Source: VXPQ01 sp965117025 (GTDB lineage: Bacteria > Bacteroidota > Rhodothermia > Rhodothermales > VXPQ01). From it: 64,000 bases of DNA. Below are positions 1-8,952 of this stretch, piece by piece. How positions within the stretch are numbered: position 1 is the first letter of the stretch; every line of letters begins with the position of its first letter. Under the pieces are notes generated by a model. The model saw only the letters and a list, made by a program, of their open reading frames with translations, ran no database searches and was not told the DNA's origin. The stretch lies in assembly GCA_965117025.1 (NCBI GenBank), contig OZ220746.1, positions 1,550,001-1,614,000 of the forward strand, given 5' to 3'. The position numbers were made by a program, and so were the translations under genes.

Positions 1-636
1 CTGGTGGACGAACGACCCGAAGAAGTCACGGATATGGAGCGGAACGTTCGCGGCGAGGTGATCTCTTCGACCTTCGATCAGAAAGCCGAACAGCATGTCC
101 AGGTGGTGGATATCGTGCTGGAGAAAGCCAAACGGCTGGTCGAGGCAAAACAGGATGTGGTCATCCTCCTCGACTCGATCACGCGTCTGGCGCGGGCGCA
201 CAACACAGTTACCCCGAACACAGGCAAAACGCTCTCCGGCGGCATGGAAGCGGGCGCATTGCGAAATCCGAAACGCTTTTTCGGGGCGGCCCGGAATGTG
301 GAAGAAGGAGGATCGCTGACGATTATCGGCACGGCCCTTATCGACACGGGAAGCCGGATGGATGAGGTCATCTTCGAGGAATTCAAGGGAACGGGGAATT
401 CGGAAATCGTGCTGGATCGCAATCTCGCCGATCGCCGGATATTCCCCGCCATCAATGTGATCATGTCGGGAACGCGCCGGGAAGAACTGCTCGTGCCCGA
501 CGCCAAGCTCGGACGCATTTGGATCCTTCGGAAGCTTCTTGCCGATATGTCGCCGATCGACGCCATGACCTTCCTGCTCGACAAAATGCGCGGCACAAAA
601 AACAACGACGAGTTCCTTGTCACCATGAATTCATAG
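1..636 (+). CDS. rho: Transcription termination factor Rho, C-terminal part (5' truncated by window edge)
   Basis: The reading frame is open from the first base, so the gene starts outside the window and only about 211 C-terminal residues are present. They match the RecA-like ATPase half of Rho: the Walker B stretch VVILLDSITRLARA, then SGGMEAGALRNPKRFFGAARN, which includes the Q-loop/R-loop region that grips RNA, and the conserved DEVIFEEFKGTGN and LDRNLADRRIFPAI segments. Rho is a hexameric RNA helicase that ends transcription of untranslated RNA. The stop codon lies 5 bases before the next gene, suggesting co-transcription with the HAD gene. Confidence 0.97.
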   Translation: MVDERPEEVTDMERNVRGEVISSTFDQKAEQHVQVVDIVLEKAKRLVEAKQDVVILLDSITRLARAHNTVTPNTGKTLSGGMEAGALRNPKRFFGAARNVEEGGSLTIIGTALIDTGSRMDEVIFEEFKGTGNSEIVLDRNLADRRIFPAINVIMSGTRREELLVPDAKLGRIWILRKLLADMSPIDAMTFLLDKMRGTKNNDEFLVTMNS

Positions 637-641
637 CGCAT

Positions 642-1361
642 ATGCCGGGTAAGACCGAGGTCAAGGCGCTTTTCTTCGACATGGACGGCGTGCTCGTGGA
701 CGTGTCCCGTTCCTACCGGCGCGCCGTGGAAGAAACCGTGGAGCAATTCACTGGCCGGCAACTTCTCCCCAGTACAATCCAGCGCTACAAAAACCTCGGC
801 GGCTTCAACGACGACTGGAAACTGACGCACGCCATCATCACCGATACGGGAATGAGCGTGCCGTTAAACCGTGTAGTGGACGCTTTTCAAAAGCGATATC
901 GGGGAGATGAATGGAACGGCTTCATTGCAGAAGAACCCCCTATCATACAAACGGCTACGCTGAATCGGCTCCACGCCAGCAGGCGTGCTATGGGCATCGT
1001 CACGGGACGCCCGGAAGCTGAAGCGAAGTGGACCGTAAACCGTTTCGACTGGAAAAAGTATTTCCCCCTGATTGTCGCCAAGGAAAAACAGGAGAAACGT
1101 TTCAAGCCGGATCCATTTCCTCTCCAGCATGCGCTGGCCATGCTCAACGCGGCAGGACGCGCCGTGCCCCCTGAAATGGCCGTGTATGTCGGCGATTCCG
1201 TGGACGACATGACATGTGCGCGAAAAGCCGGGGTGCGCGCCATAGGTTTCATCCCCCCCTATATCGAAAAAAAGGAGGAAATGGCATCGTTGTTGCATGA
1301 GCGGGGAGCGGATGTCGTCATTGACGACCTGGAAGAATTGCCGGATCTCGTTGACCAATAG
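642..1361 (+). CDS. HAD-superfamily hydrolase (phosphoglycolate-phosphatase-like)
   Basis: 239 residues if started at the ATG at 642; the frame stays open further upstream inside rho, but homology-like sequence begins only with KALFFDMDGVLVD. HAD motif I is DMDGVLVD (nucleophile and acid/base Asp), motif II is probably the T of IVTGRPEAE, motif III is the Lys region KRFKPDPF, and motif IV is GDSVDDM. The helical insert between motifs I and II indicates a subfamily IA cap. Such enzymes dephosphorylate small phosphorylated metabolites, and the substrate cannot be read from sequence. It sits between rho and a TolC-like gene on the same strand. Confidence 0.85.
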   Translation: MPGKTEVKALFFDMDGVLVDVSRSYRRAVEETVEQFTGRQLLPSTIQRYKNLGGFNDDWKLTHAIITDTGMSVPLNRVVDAFQKRYRGDEWNGFIAEEPPIIQTATLNRLHASRRAMGIVTGRPEAEAKWTVNRFDWKKYFPLIVAKEKQEKRFKPDPFPLQHALAMLNAAGRAVPPEMAVYVGDSVDDMTCARKAGVRAIGFIPPYIEKKEEMASLLHERGADVVIDDLEELPDLVDQ

Positions 1362-1372
1362 CGTACAGCGCC

Positions 1373-2788
1373 ATGCAACGGCACGCCGCGCGCCTGACAG
1401 GCGCCCTTCTGTACCTCTGCGTTACTCTCGTTCCCTGCGCCGCCTCTGCCCAGGCGCCGGATACGATCCTCGTGCGCCTTGAAACGGCAGTCCGGCATGC
1501 CCTCGAAGTGAGTCCGGAGGTGAATGTTGCTGCCTCGAATCTCAATTTCGCGCAGGCACGGGAGCGACTTGCGCGTGCATCCCGATTCGCCACCGAGTTT
1601 TCACTCCAGACCGCCCACGCCGCGGCGCCCGGACTTCGTGAACTCCCATCCGGGGTCCCCGAAGATAATCTGTATCTCTACCCCGGGGTTCGGAACGACT
1701 GGGAATCCCTGCGCCCGCTGAACCGGTTCGAGACCAGCCTGGTGCAACCCCTGTACACATGGGGCGCCCTGCAGGGAACCATCGAGGCGGCCCGACAGGG
1801 CGTACGTGCCGAGGAAGCATCCGTAGGCAAAACAAAGATCGAGATCGCGCTCCGAACCGGTACGCTGTATTATAACCTGTTGCTTGCGAAACAGCTCGTC
1901 AGGCTAACCGAACAGGCAGGTGAGATCGTGGAGCAGGCCAAGACAGAGATTCGCCGTCTCCTCGAGGAAGGCGCGGAAGATGTAGACGATGCCGACCTTT
2001 TCAAGGTCCGTATTACGGAGCAGGAATTTCTGCGACGGGTGGTTGAAGTCGAACAGGGTTTGCGCACCGCGCAAAGCGCCCTTGCGCGCCAGTTGATGTT
2101 GCCCGGAGCCACAACGCCCGAACCGGAAGAAATCGTGCTGGAGCCCATGCCTTTCGTGCTCGACTCCATGGACACCTATCTGCGTATTGCTGTGGAACAT
2201 CGCCCCGAAATCAGCCAGGCCACTGCGGGACTGGCAGCGCGGGAAGCACAGATCAGGGTGGCGCGCGCAGACTATTTCCCGCAACTTTTCCTCGGCATCG
2301 ACTCGAGGATTACGCTGACGTCGGGGCGGTTCCGCCAACCGAATCCCTATGTCAACGATCCGTACATGGGACGCAGTCTGCGTGCGGGAATAGGCGTGCG
2401 CCTTCCGCTCAATATGGCGCAAACGCGCGCCAGGGTGGCCCAGGCGAAAGCGGAGCGCAACGAAGTCCATCATCAACTGGCTGCGGCCAGACAATTGATT
2501 CTGTTCGAGGTAGAAGCAGCCTGGCGCAATGTCATCACGGCGCGCGCGGCCATGGAAGCGCAAGGCGAAGCGCTGACCATCAGCGGAGAATGGTTGCGCA
2601 CCGAGCAAATCAATTTCGATCTCGATCTGGGCGATACCGAAAACCTTGTGGATGCTGTGCGGGCAAACCTTGAATTGAGAGCCATGTATTACGAGCGCGT
2701 GCGCGCATTCAACGTCGCCGTGCTGCGGTTATGGGCAGAAACGGGTTGGGCCGGCCCACCGGCGCTGGGCAGTATCCTCCCGGAATAA
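1373..2788 (+). CDS. TolC-family outer membrane efflux protein
   Basis: 471 residues with an N-terminal signal peptide (hydrophobic stretch ending near ASAQA). The rest is an alpha-helical OEP architecture: an N-terminal segment with ALEVSPEVNVAASNLNFAQAR, a central LVQPLYTWG motif typical of the first beta strands, long amphipathic helices, and a second half repeating the pattern (EHRPEISQATAGLAAREAQI, then GVRLPLNMAQTRARVAQAKAER). The family forms trimeric channel-tunnels for type I secretion or RND efflux. No inner-membrane pump genes are adjacent, so the partner is unknown. The following gene, an MlaC-like protein, suggests an envelope-transport neighbourhood. Confidence 0.88.
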   Translation: MQRHAARLTGALLYLCVTLVPCAASAQAPDTILVRLETAVRHALEVSPEVNVAASNLNFAQARERLARASRFATEFSLQTAHAAAPGLRELPSGVPEDNLYLYPGVRNDWESLRPLNRFETSLVQPLYTWGALQGTIEAARQGVRAEEASVGKTKIEIALRTGTLYYNLLLAKQLVRLTEQAGEIVEQAKTEIRRLLEEGAEDVDDADLFKVRITEQEFLRRVVEVEQGLRTAQSALARQLMLPGATTPEPEEIVLEPMPFVLDSMDTYLRIAVEHRPEISQATAGLAAREAQIRVARADYFPQLFLGIDSRITLTSGRFRQPNPYVNDPYMGRSLRAGIGVRLPLNMAQTRARVAQAKAERNEVHHQLAAARQLILFEVEAAWRNVITARAAMEAQGEALTISGEWLRTEQINFDLDLGDTENLVDAVRANLELRAMYYERVRAFNVAVLRLWAETGWAGPPALGSILPE

Positions 2789-2798
2789 ATTATTCCGG
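2780..2798. terminator. Palindrome over the stop codon of the TolC-family gene
   Basis: CCGGAATAA and TTATTCCGG are exact reverse complements separated by a single A, and the first arm contains the TAA stop. In RNA this gives a short hairpin with a 5-base loop. There is no clear U-run after it, so it is a weak terminator candidate and could equally be a protein-binding palindrome. Confidence 0.35.
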
Positions 2799-2891
2799 CA
2801 TGATTATTGTTAAACACCTTATCGGCTACTGTCTCTTGCAGATATGAATGCGTCCCCTTGCTTCCGCAAACGCCGAAAAACCGATACGTTC

Positions 2892-3491
2892 ATGGCACGC
2901 AGCGCTTTTCTTCTTTTTATCCTCTTCGGTATGCTGCTCGAACTGCCGAGTCCGGTTCGGGCCCAGGATCGATCCGCTGAAGTGCAGCGCTTCCTCGAAG
3001 AGCGGGATCGCGAGATCAAGAACGTGCTGGGCAACCGGGAGACCTTCACCGACGAACAGCGCGAGCAACTCAAACGCGTGATCAACGACGGCATTGATTT
3101 TACTGCGATGGGGCGTACGGCGCTCGGGCCTTTCTGGAGTGATCCGGCGCCGGCCCAGCGGGAGGAATTCGTGGACGTGTTCAGCCGGATCGTCCGGAAT
3201 CAGTCGCTCTCTGATCTTGACGTCTACCGGTCCGTGGTTAGCTATGGAAACATTACCGCCAACGACACCATGGCATACGTAACCACCACCACGGTCTACA
3301 AGGACATTCCGGCGAAAGTGGAATATGTGCTTGGGCGAACGGGCCAGCAGTGGCAGGTCCGGGACATTATTCTGGATGACGTGAGCACTGCGGAAGGATA
3401 TGCACGTTCCTTCCAGTCCGTCGTCCGCAAGCGCGGTTTCGATTCCCTGATGAACAGTCTCCGGAAAAAACTGGACGGGATGCGTTCATAA
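2892..3491 (+). CDS. MlaC/Ttg2D-like phospholipid-binding ABC transporter protein
   Basis: 199 residues from the ATG at 2892, which places a signal peptide (hydrophobic core FLLFILFGMLL, cleavage near VRAQ) at the N terminus; an ATG at 2844 would add 16 charged residues and is less likely. The mature part matches the MlaC/toluene-tolerance family: IDFTAMGRTALGPFWSDPAPAQREEFVDVFSRIV followed by an NTF2-like beta region and a DVSTAEGYARSFQSVVRK helix. Family members shuttle phospholipids between the MlaA and MlaFEDB complexes across the periplasm. No mlaFEDB genes are next to it here. Confidence 0.85.
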   Translation: MARSAFLLFILFGMLLELPSPVRAQDRSAEVQRFLEERDREIKNVLGNRETFTDEQREQLKRVINDGIDFTAMGRTALGPFWSDPAPAQREEFVDVFSRIVRNQSLSDLDVYRSVVSYGNITANDTMAYVTTTTVYKDIPAKVEYVLGRTGQQWQVRDIILDDVSTAEGYARSFQSVVRKRGFDSLMNSLRKKLDGMRS

Positions 3492-3544
3492 GCCGGGCTG
3501 CCGGACGCACGTCGGGGAATGGACGGGGTAGACGAGAACAGGCC

Positions 3545-4522
3545 ATGCACACTCCGAAAGAAGGCTACGTGCTGCACACATACGGGCCGGAACGGTTCGT
3601 GCACCATGCGGCGGCTTCCATCATGACGCTCAGGCGGTACGATGCGCATCGACCCGTTGCCCTCTTCTGCCCCGACACGCATCAGGAACACCTGCGCAAA
3701 CACGGTAAGGCAAACCTCTTCGAGGACATCCATGTCCTGCCGGAAGAACACGCTTCCATTACGGGGTTCAAACACCACCTGCACCGGTTCATGCCGTACG
3801 AGCGCTCGCTGTTCGTGGATGCGGATATCATCTGGTGCCGTAACCCTGATCCGCTCTGGAAACAATTACAGGCATACCCCTTCACTGCAACAGGCAACGA
3901 GCGCGCCGATTTTTTCTTCGGGGGACCCAAGGATTGGCGCATCGTGATCGATGTGATCCTGAACCGCCGGCAACGCACTATGAGACGGTTCGGAATCACT
4001 CATCTCCCCCGCGTGCAGGCCGGCATGATCTACTGTGCACACCGGGATATGGCGCAAAGCGTGTGCGAGACTGCTGCTTCACTCCTTGCAAAGAGGGCGC
4101 AAACCCATTTCCGAAGCCGCCTGGACGAGGGGCGCAGCGAGGAATCCTGCGAATGGAGCCTCGCAATGGCCATGAGCCAACACAACCTGGAAGTTTTTCC
4201 CTGGCTCCAGGGACGGCTGAGCCCCCAGTTGGACTTCATTGAAGGATGGACGACCTGCGATCCGGACTTTCGTGAAGTCACTTACCGGTACTACACCGAT
4301 CGTTCGGTCTATGCGTTGCGAGGCATTCGAAACCGGGCGCTGCGCACCTTCCTGACAGATTTTGTGTCCAGCTTGCCGGGACGAGGCGATTATCAGGAAT
4401 TTACGCCTGTCTCCCTCCATTTCAGTTGGCTTCATTACAAGCAACCCTTCCAGGAGTTTGCCGAACGGATGTGGACAATGCCTGTCCAACACCACGAACG
4501 GACAGCAACCGCAACGCAGTAA
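3545..4522 (+). CDS. GT8-like glycosyltransferase / nucleotide-diphospho-sugar transferase fold protein
   Basis: 325 residues. The N-terminal half shows a GT-A fold pattern: a Rossmann-like start (GYVLHTYGPERFVHHAAASIMTLRR), a basic loop, then RSLFVDADIIWCRNPDPLW, where DAD is the metal-binding DxD motif. The region after it (RVQAGMIYCAHRD, in place of the usual NSGVMLF) resembles the acceptor-side motif of GT8 enzymes. A C-terminal H-F-S-W-L-H segment could supply the final metal-ligand His. Donor and acceptor are not predictable. It converges on the gene ending at 4625, with about 100 bases between them showing no clear terminator. Confidence 0.65.
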   Translation: MHTPKEGYVLHTYGPERFVHHAAASIMTLRRYDAHRPVALFCPDTHQEHLRKHGKANLFEDIHVLPEEHASITGFKHHLHRFMPYERSLFVDADIIWCRNPDPLWKQLQAYPFTATGNERADFFFGGPKDWRIVIDVILNRRQRTMRRFGITHLPRVQAGMIYCAHRDMAQSVCETAASLLAKRAQTHFRSRLDEGRSEESCEWSLAMAMSQHNLEVFPWLQGRLSPQLDFIEGWTTCDPDFREVTYRYYTDRSVYALRGIRNRALRTFLTDFVSSLPGRGDYQEFTPVSLHFSWLHYKQPFQEFAERMWTMPVQHHERTATATQ

Positions 4523-4624
4523 ATAAAAGATACCCTGATCCGGGCCTGTTACCACTATGCAGCAATGCTCTGTTCCGCCAAGCTCAGAGACTGCGAGAAG
4601 TGGTTTTGGTCAGCATATCCTTTA

Positions 4625-6250
4625 CTATTGCCTCAGCGCAGCGTGCCACACAAAGGCCACCTCGGACGGATACCTGAGCAACGTATTGAAGAGGAGGAGA
4701 AACACCCACACAAAAGGGTGGAGCAAGGCGCCCGGAACAAGTAGCCCCATTGCCCGCGCCATCAACCATATATCGACCAGGACCTGGATGAAGGAGAACA
4801 GGCCGAAACATATCCAGACAATGGCTAACGCAGAGGCTATCTGACCGCTGGGCGCTGGAAGGGAAGAAGCAACCATGGCGCCTGCCATAACGACCAAATA
4901 CGGCCAGTGCGCCCACGCGATGACCATGAGCGCCTGCCGGATCCGTACTACCCGGGGTCCGAAACGCAGAAGCAGCGACCACAGGATAGCCCATATCCCC
5001 AGAACCAGCGCATGGGCGCCCCCTGCGAGCAAAAAACAAAGGACGGGCCTGTCGATCATCCGGACCACAAAAGACTGTACGAAGGGGGACAGTTGATGCA
5101 TTGCCACCATAAAGGCATCCGTTGCGGCCAAATTGTAGAGGATCAGGACTCCCGTTGATCCGGTGGTCACAACCAGCATGAAAAACGCCGCGAAATTTAT
5201 TCCAGGAAGGTTTTCCCGTTTTGTGTACACCGCCTCGACAAAAAAGGCATGCGATCGAAAATACCGGGGCAGCATGTAGCGAAAACGGGGAGAAAATGCA
5301 TACCCTGCCCCAAACGCAAGGATAATCATCCATCCGAAAATGACAATCCAGGGGAAGGGCTCAGGGGGCGGGGTACCCTCATCGAACGCAAAAACCGTTC
5401 TGCGGCCCGAAAAAACCTCCGAAATCACTTCGAAAGCCGCTCGTACAGATCCGTCCGACGCATGCAGTCCGTAGTGCACGGAATCAGACGCCATGCCGGA
5501 AAATGGCCTGTCGCGCCAGCGATACACGAACACAATCCCCAATGAACTATCGAGAAGCCCGGGAAGCGTGTCCTCAAAATAGCGGGCCTGGCGCTCCGGC
5601 GAAAACGGCGCGAGCAATCCATGGGAACTACCGTACCTGACGCCGGCTCCGAGCGCACCCACGCCCACCGAAGGGATACCGGCGCTTTCGATCCGGGCCC
5701 ACGGATCAGGCCTGTCCAACACATCCATCAGGACGATGTCCACCGAATTCGCGCAGGCATCGTCTTCCGAAAACAGGGTTACGTAATACGTTAACAGACC
5801 CGGCGCCTCCTCGCGCAAACGGCTCGATAGCCCCTCGAACCAGGCGCATGCCGCCGGATCAGATGTGTCGCTATGCCCGGCGAGCCCTATCGCCCGGATG
5901 GAAACATGCCGGCGCGCTATATCCAGCGCAGCGTCGAGGGACTCCTGGGCAGATGCAAGGGTATCCGCCAGTCCGGAAACCGACAGGTAAGAGAAGGGGA
6001 GGTCAAGATAGAGGTGCAGCCCAAGCGTATCGGCGATATCCAGCACATCGTCGTCGCGGAAAAAATCTGCGCGCACCGCTTCCACGCCGGCTTCCGCCAT
6101 GGCGTACATATCCTGCACGGCTTGTATGCGGTCAGCGGGAGGTGTCCACACGATGCCCTTCAGGGGCGCCTGCTGCGCAGCAGCAGGACGCGGCAGGAGT
6201 ATCGCGAGAGCCCAGCACGTCGCGATATACGCTGAACGGAGAAAGGCCAT
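4625..6250 (-). CDS. Membrane protein with N-terminal TIM-barrel-like (glycosidase-like) domain and C-terminal Yip1-like membrane domain
   Basis: 541 residues from the ATG at 6250, which gives a signal peptide ending near PAAAQQ. Residues about 25-280 look like a degraded TIM barrel of the glycoside hydrolase family 2/5 type: LKGIVWTPPADR, AEAGVEAVRADFF, HLYLDLPFSYLSV, a DIVLMDV strand, and a final GIVFVYRWRD strand. About residue 310 onward is a membrane region with roughly five or six hydrophobic helices, including SALAIVWICFGLFSFIQ, reminiscent of Yip1-type domains. No convincing catalytic Glu pair was identified. It follows ftsZ by 27 bases on the same strand, so it is probably the distal gene of the division operon. 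Confidence 0.6.
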   Translation of the reverse strand: MAFLRSAYIATCWALAILLPRPAAAQQAPLKGIVWTPPADRIQAVQDMYAMAEAGVEAVRADFFRDDDVLDIADTLGLHLYLDLPFSYLSVSGLADTLASAQESLDAALDIARRHVSIRAIGLAGHSDTSDPAACAWFEGLSSRLREEAPGLLTYYVTLFSEDDACANSVDIVLMDVLDRPDPWARIESAGIPSVGVGALGAGVRYGSSHGLLAPFSPERQARYFEDTLPGLLDSSLGIVFVYRWRDRPFSGMASDSVHYGLHASDGSVRAAFEVISEVFSGRRTVFAFDEGTPPPEPFPWIVIFGWMIILAFGAGYAFSPRFRYMLPRYFRSHAFFVEAVYTKRENLPGINFAAFFMLVVTTGSTGVLILYNLAATDAFMVAMHQLSPFVQSFVVRMIDRPVLCFLLAGGAHALVLGIWAILWSLLLRFGPRVVRIRQALMVIAWAHWPYLVVMAGAMVASSLPAPSGQIASALAIVWICFGLFSFIQVLVDIWLMARAMGLLVPGALLHPFVWVFLLLFNTLLRYPSEVAFVWHAALRQ

Positions 6251-6277
6251 CGGCAGGACAGGGCCTCGCACCCCGTT

Positions 6278-7543
6278 TCAGTCCATCATCTTCCGCAAAA
6301 ATGCCGGCGTTTCCGTATCCTCCTCCCGGTTCTGTTCCGGGTGATTACGCAATTCACCTGCATGAAGCCGGTTGATCTTTGCCCGGCTTGCCTGTGCTTC
6401 CTCTTTCTTTTCCCGACCGGATATTGCCTGTTCCTCACCCTGCTGAACAATCTGACGGCGCCGATAGGCAGGGGTATCCAGCCGCTTTAAATTGTCCTCA
6501 CCCTTGTAATTCGGTACAACTCCGGGCTGGCTAAGCGGCACCGTCCGGGCATACCTGGTCTGATTGAGCGAGTCCCGGGACAGATCGAATCCCGTGGCAA
6601 TAACCGTAACGCTGAGCTTGTCGCCCATGGCCTGGTCTATCACCGTACCAAAAATGACTTCCACCTCTGCTCCCGCTTCTTGTCGAATGATGTCAACCGC
6701 TGTACTGACCTCCTGGAATTTGATGTTCTCACTGGAGGTAATGTTGACTAACACATTACTGGCCCCTGCTATGGACAGCCCGTCAAGCAGCGGACTCGAA
6801 ATGGCATCCTTGGCCGCCACCTCGGCCCGTGCGGCGCCGGCTGCCTCCGCTGCTCCCATAACCGCCTGGCCGCCCACTTCCATAGTGGTCTTGACATCCG
6901 CAAAGTCGAGGTTGACGAGACCATGTACGGTGATCAGATCGGATATGCCCCGCGCCGCATTGTAGAGCACATTGTCCACCATGCTGAACGCTTCGAGCCA
7001 ACTGGTCTTGTCATCCGATATTTCCATGAGGCGCTCGTTAGGAACGACAATCAGCGTGTCGACAATATCGCGAAGCAGTTCGATGCCCTCATCGGCAGCC
7101 TTTCTGCGGCGGGTACCCTCGAAGTCGAATGGCTGCGTAACGATGGCAACCGTGAGAATATGGAGTTTCCGGGCAATCGCAGCCACCACGGGAGCACCTC
7201 CGGTGCCGGTGCCGCCCCCCATGCCCGCGGTAATGAAAACCATGTCGAAGCCCTTCAGCGCCTGCTTGATTTCCTCCCGGCTCTCTTCGACCGCATCGGC
7301 GCCGACGGTGGGCCGGGCGCCGGCCCCAAGACCTTTCGTCAGCAATGCACCGGCTTGTATCTTCACCGGGGCAAGATTCTTCCGGAGCGCTTGCGCATCC
7401 GTATTGACCGCGATGAATTCGACCCCCCTTATCCCGCGGGTAATCATGTCATTGACGGCGTTGCCGCCGCCGCCGCCGACCCCGACTACGCACAATTTGG
7501 GTTTGTCGGTCAACGAGCCGTTGAATTTGAAGGAGTTGCTCAT
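6278..7543 (-). CDS. ftsZ: Cell division protein FtsZ
   Basis: 421 residues. The ATG at 7543 is preferred over upstream in-frame starts because GGAG lies about 6 bases before it and FtsZ homology begins soon after. The tubulin signature GGGTGTGGAPVVA and N-terminal GVGGGGGNAVNDM bind GTP; GADAVEESREEI and the T7-loop-like region are present. The C terminus ends in a variable linker and the peptide TPAFLRKMMD, the usual docking tail for FtsA. FtsZ polymerises into the cytokinetic ring. It is immediately downstream of ftsA. Confidence 0.98.
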   Translation of the reverse strand: MSNSFKFNGSLTDKPKLCVVGVGGGGGNAVNDMITRGIRGVEFIAVNTDAQALRKNLAPVKIQAGALLTKGLGAGARPTVGADAVEESREEIKQALKGFDMVFITAGMGGGTGTGGAPVVAAIARKLHILTVAIVTQPFDFEGTRRRKAADEGIELLRDIVDTLIVVPNERLMEISDDKTSWLEAFSMVDNVLYNAARGISDLITVHGLVNLDFADVKTTMEVGGQAVMGAAEAAGAARAEVAAKDAISSPLLDGLSIAGASNVLVNITSSENIKFQEVSTAVDIIRQEAGAEVEVIFGTVIDQAMGDKLSVTVIATGFDLSRDSLNQTRYARTVPLSQPGVVPNYKGEDNLKRLDTPAYRRRQIVQQGEEQAISGREKKEEAQASRAKINRLHAGELRNHPEQNREEDTETPAFLRKMMD

Positions 7544-7614
7544 GGGTTTCTCCATTATTTCCATGGGTGAGCGCCGACCGTGCATGTGCCCGGCAGCAAA
7601 GGCAGCATTTGTTG

Positions 7615-8919
7615 TTATAGTTCGTCGAACCAGCCCTTCATTCTCGATGCAATTCTGTTAACGAGAGAATCGCGAGGGGTGTGATATTCTCCCTGGTACG
7701 CCAGTTCTCCACTGGATATCGCGCCGTCCCCGAATCCGGATTGCATCCCGTAAAACACAAGCCCCACCGCCGTGGAAAACTTGGGGTCGCTGACTTCCTG
7801 CACCATGCCGCCGGCCAGTCCGGGGGACATACCCACACGGGTTTCCAGGTCGTCCTGTCCGGTGGGCATGCCCACACGGGCTTCCATGCCGAGTACGTCG
7901 GAGGCAAGTTGGTCCACGCCGGGAATAAGCGAGCCGCCGCCGGTAAGCACCACGCCGGCCGCCAGATTTCCCATGTAGCCGCTGCGCTTGATCTCGATGG
8001 CCGCGATCTCCAGGATCTCCTCCATACGAGGCTGGATAATCTGTGCAAGCGGACTGCGTCCGATGCTCTTTTCCGGGCGCCCCCCCAATCCGGGTATCGT
8101 GATTTCCTCTTCTTCCGAAGCCATATCGATGAGGGCCATGCCAAAGCGGCACTTGAGTTGCTCAGCCTGGTCGCGCATGACGCCGAGACCTCGCCGGATA
8201 TCGTCGGTTACGTTGTTCCCGGCAATGCCGATGACGGCGGTATGGCGGATTCTGTTATCCTCGAACACGGCGATATCCGTCGTGCCGCCGCCGATGTCTA
8301 TAAGGGCTACGCCGACTTCCTTTTCGTCCCGATGGAGCACCGAACAAGACGAAGCCAACGGCTCCAAAACAATATCCTCGACCTGATAGCCCGCTTTCTC
8401 GATACAGCGATAGACATTTTTGGCTGCGGATACCAGTCCGGTGATAATGTGTACGGTCCCCTCGAGGCGTACTCCGCTCATCCCCACAGGATCAGCCACC
8501 CCGTCCTGACCGTCCACGACGAATTCCTGCGGGAGGGCATGCAGAATTTGCCGATCGGCGGGCATGGCCACATGGGTGGTGTCCTTGATGAGACGCTGCA
8601 CATCCTGCGCCACGATTTCCCGGTCCCGGGGCGATATCGTGATGACGCCGCTCGTCCGAAAACTTTGTACATGGTCCCCCGCGATCCCGACGATCACGCT
8701 CCGAATGTCCACGGCGGCGGCCCGCGCCGCCTCTTCGAGGGCGCCCCGGACCGCGGCAACCGTCTTGTCTATGTTCACCACGACCCCGCGATTCAAACCG
8801 TCCGACTCTGCAACCCCAACCCCCAGAATGTTGATGGAGCCGAGAGGGTCGACAGCCGCAACCACGGCACACACCTTGGTGGTGCCGATGTCTACGCCGA
8901 CTACAATACGTTCATTCAT
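7615..8919 (-). CDS. ftsA: Cell division protein FtsA
   Basis: 434 residues from the ATG at 8919; in-frame ATGs at 8931 and 8946 are alternatives, and the latter is 6 bases after the ftsQ stop. Actin-like ATPase motifs are clear: the VVGVDIGTTKVCAVV phosphate-1 loop, VALIDIGGGTTDIAVFED phosphate-2, and GVVLTGGGSLIPGV for adenosine. The 1C subdomain lies after the first strand pair (DIRSVIVGIAGDHVQS). The C-terminal IASRMKGWFDEL is the amphipathic membrane-targeting helix that tethers FtsZ filaments to the membrane. It sits between ftsQ and ftsZ. Confidence 0.97.
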   Translation of the reverse strand: MNERIVVGVDIGTTKVCAVVAAVDPLGSINILGVGVAESDGLNRGVVVNIDKTVAAVRGALEEAARAAAVDIRSVIVGIAGDHVQSFRTSGVITISPRDREIVAQDVQRLIKDTTHVAMPADRQILHALPQEFVVDGQDGVADPVGMSGVRLEGTVHIITGLVSAAKNVYRCIEKAGYQVEDIVLEPLASSCSVLHRDEKEVGVALIDIGGGTTDIAVFEDNRIRHTAVIGIAGNNVTDDIRRGLGVMRDQAEQLKCRFGMALIDMASEEEEITIPGLGGRPEKSIGRSPLAQIIQPRMEEILEIAAIEIKRSGYMGNLAAGVVLTGGGSLIPGVDQLASDVLGMEARVGMPTGQDDLETRVGMSPGLAGGMVQEVSDPKFSTAVGLVFYGMQSGFGDGAISSGELAYQGEYHTPRDSLVNRIASRMKGWFDEL

Positions 8920-8952
8920 GCTCGTTTCCATAAGCAAATACCCCATGGGGGT

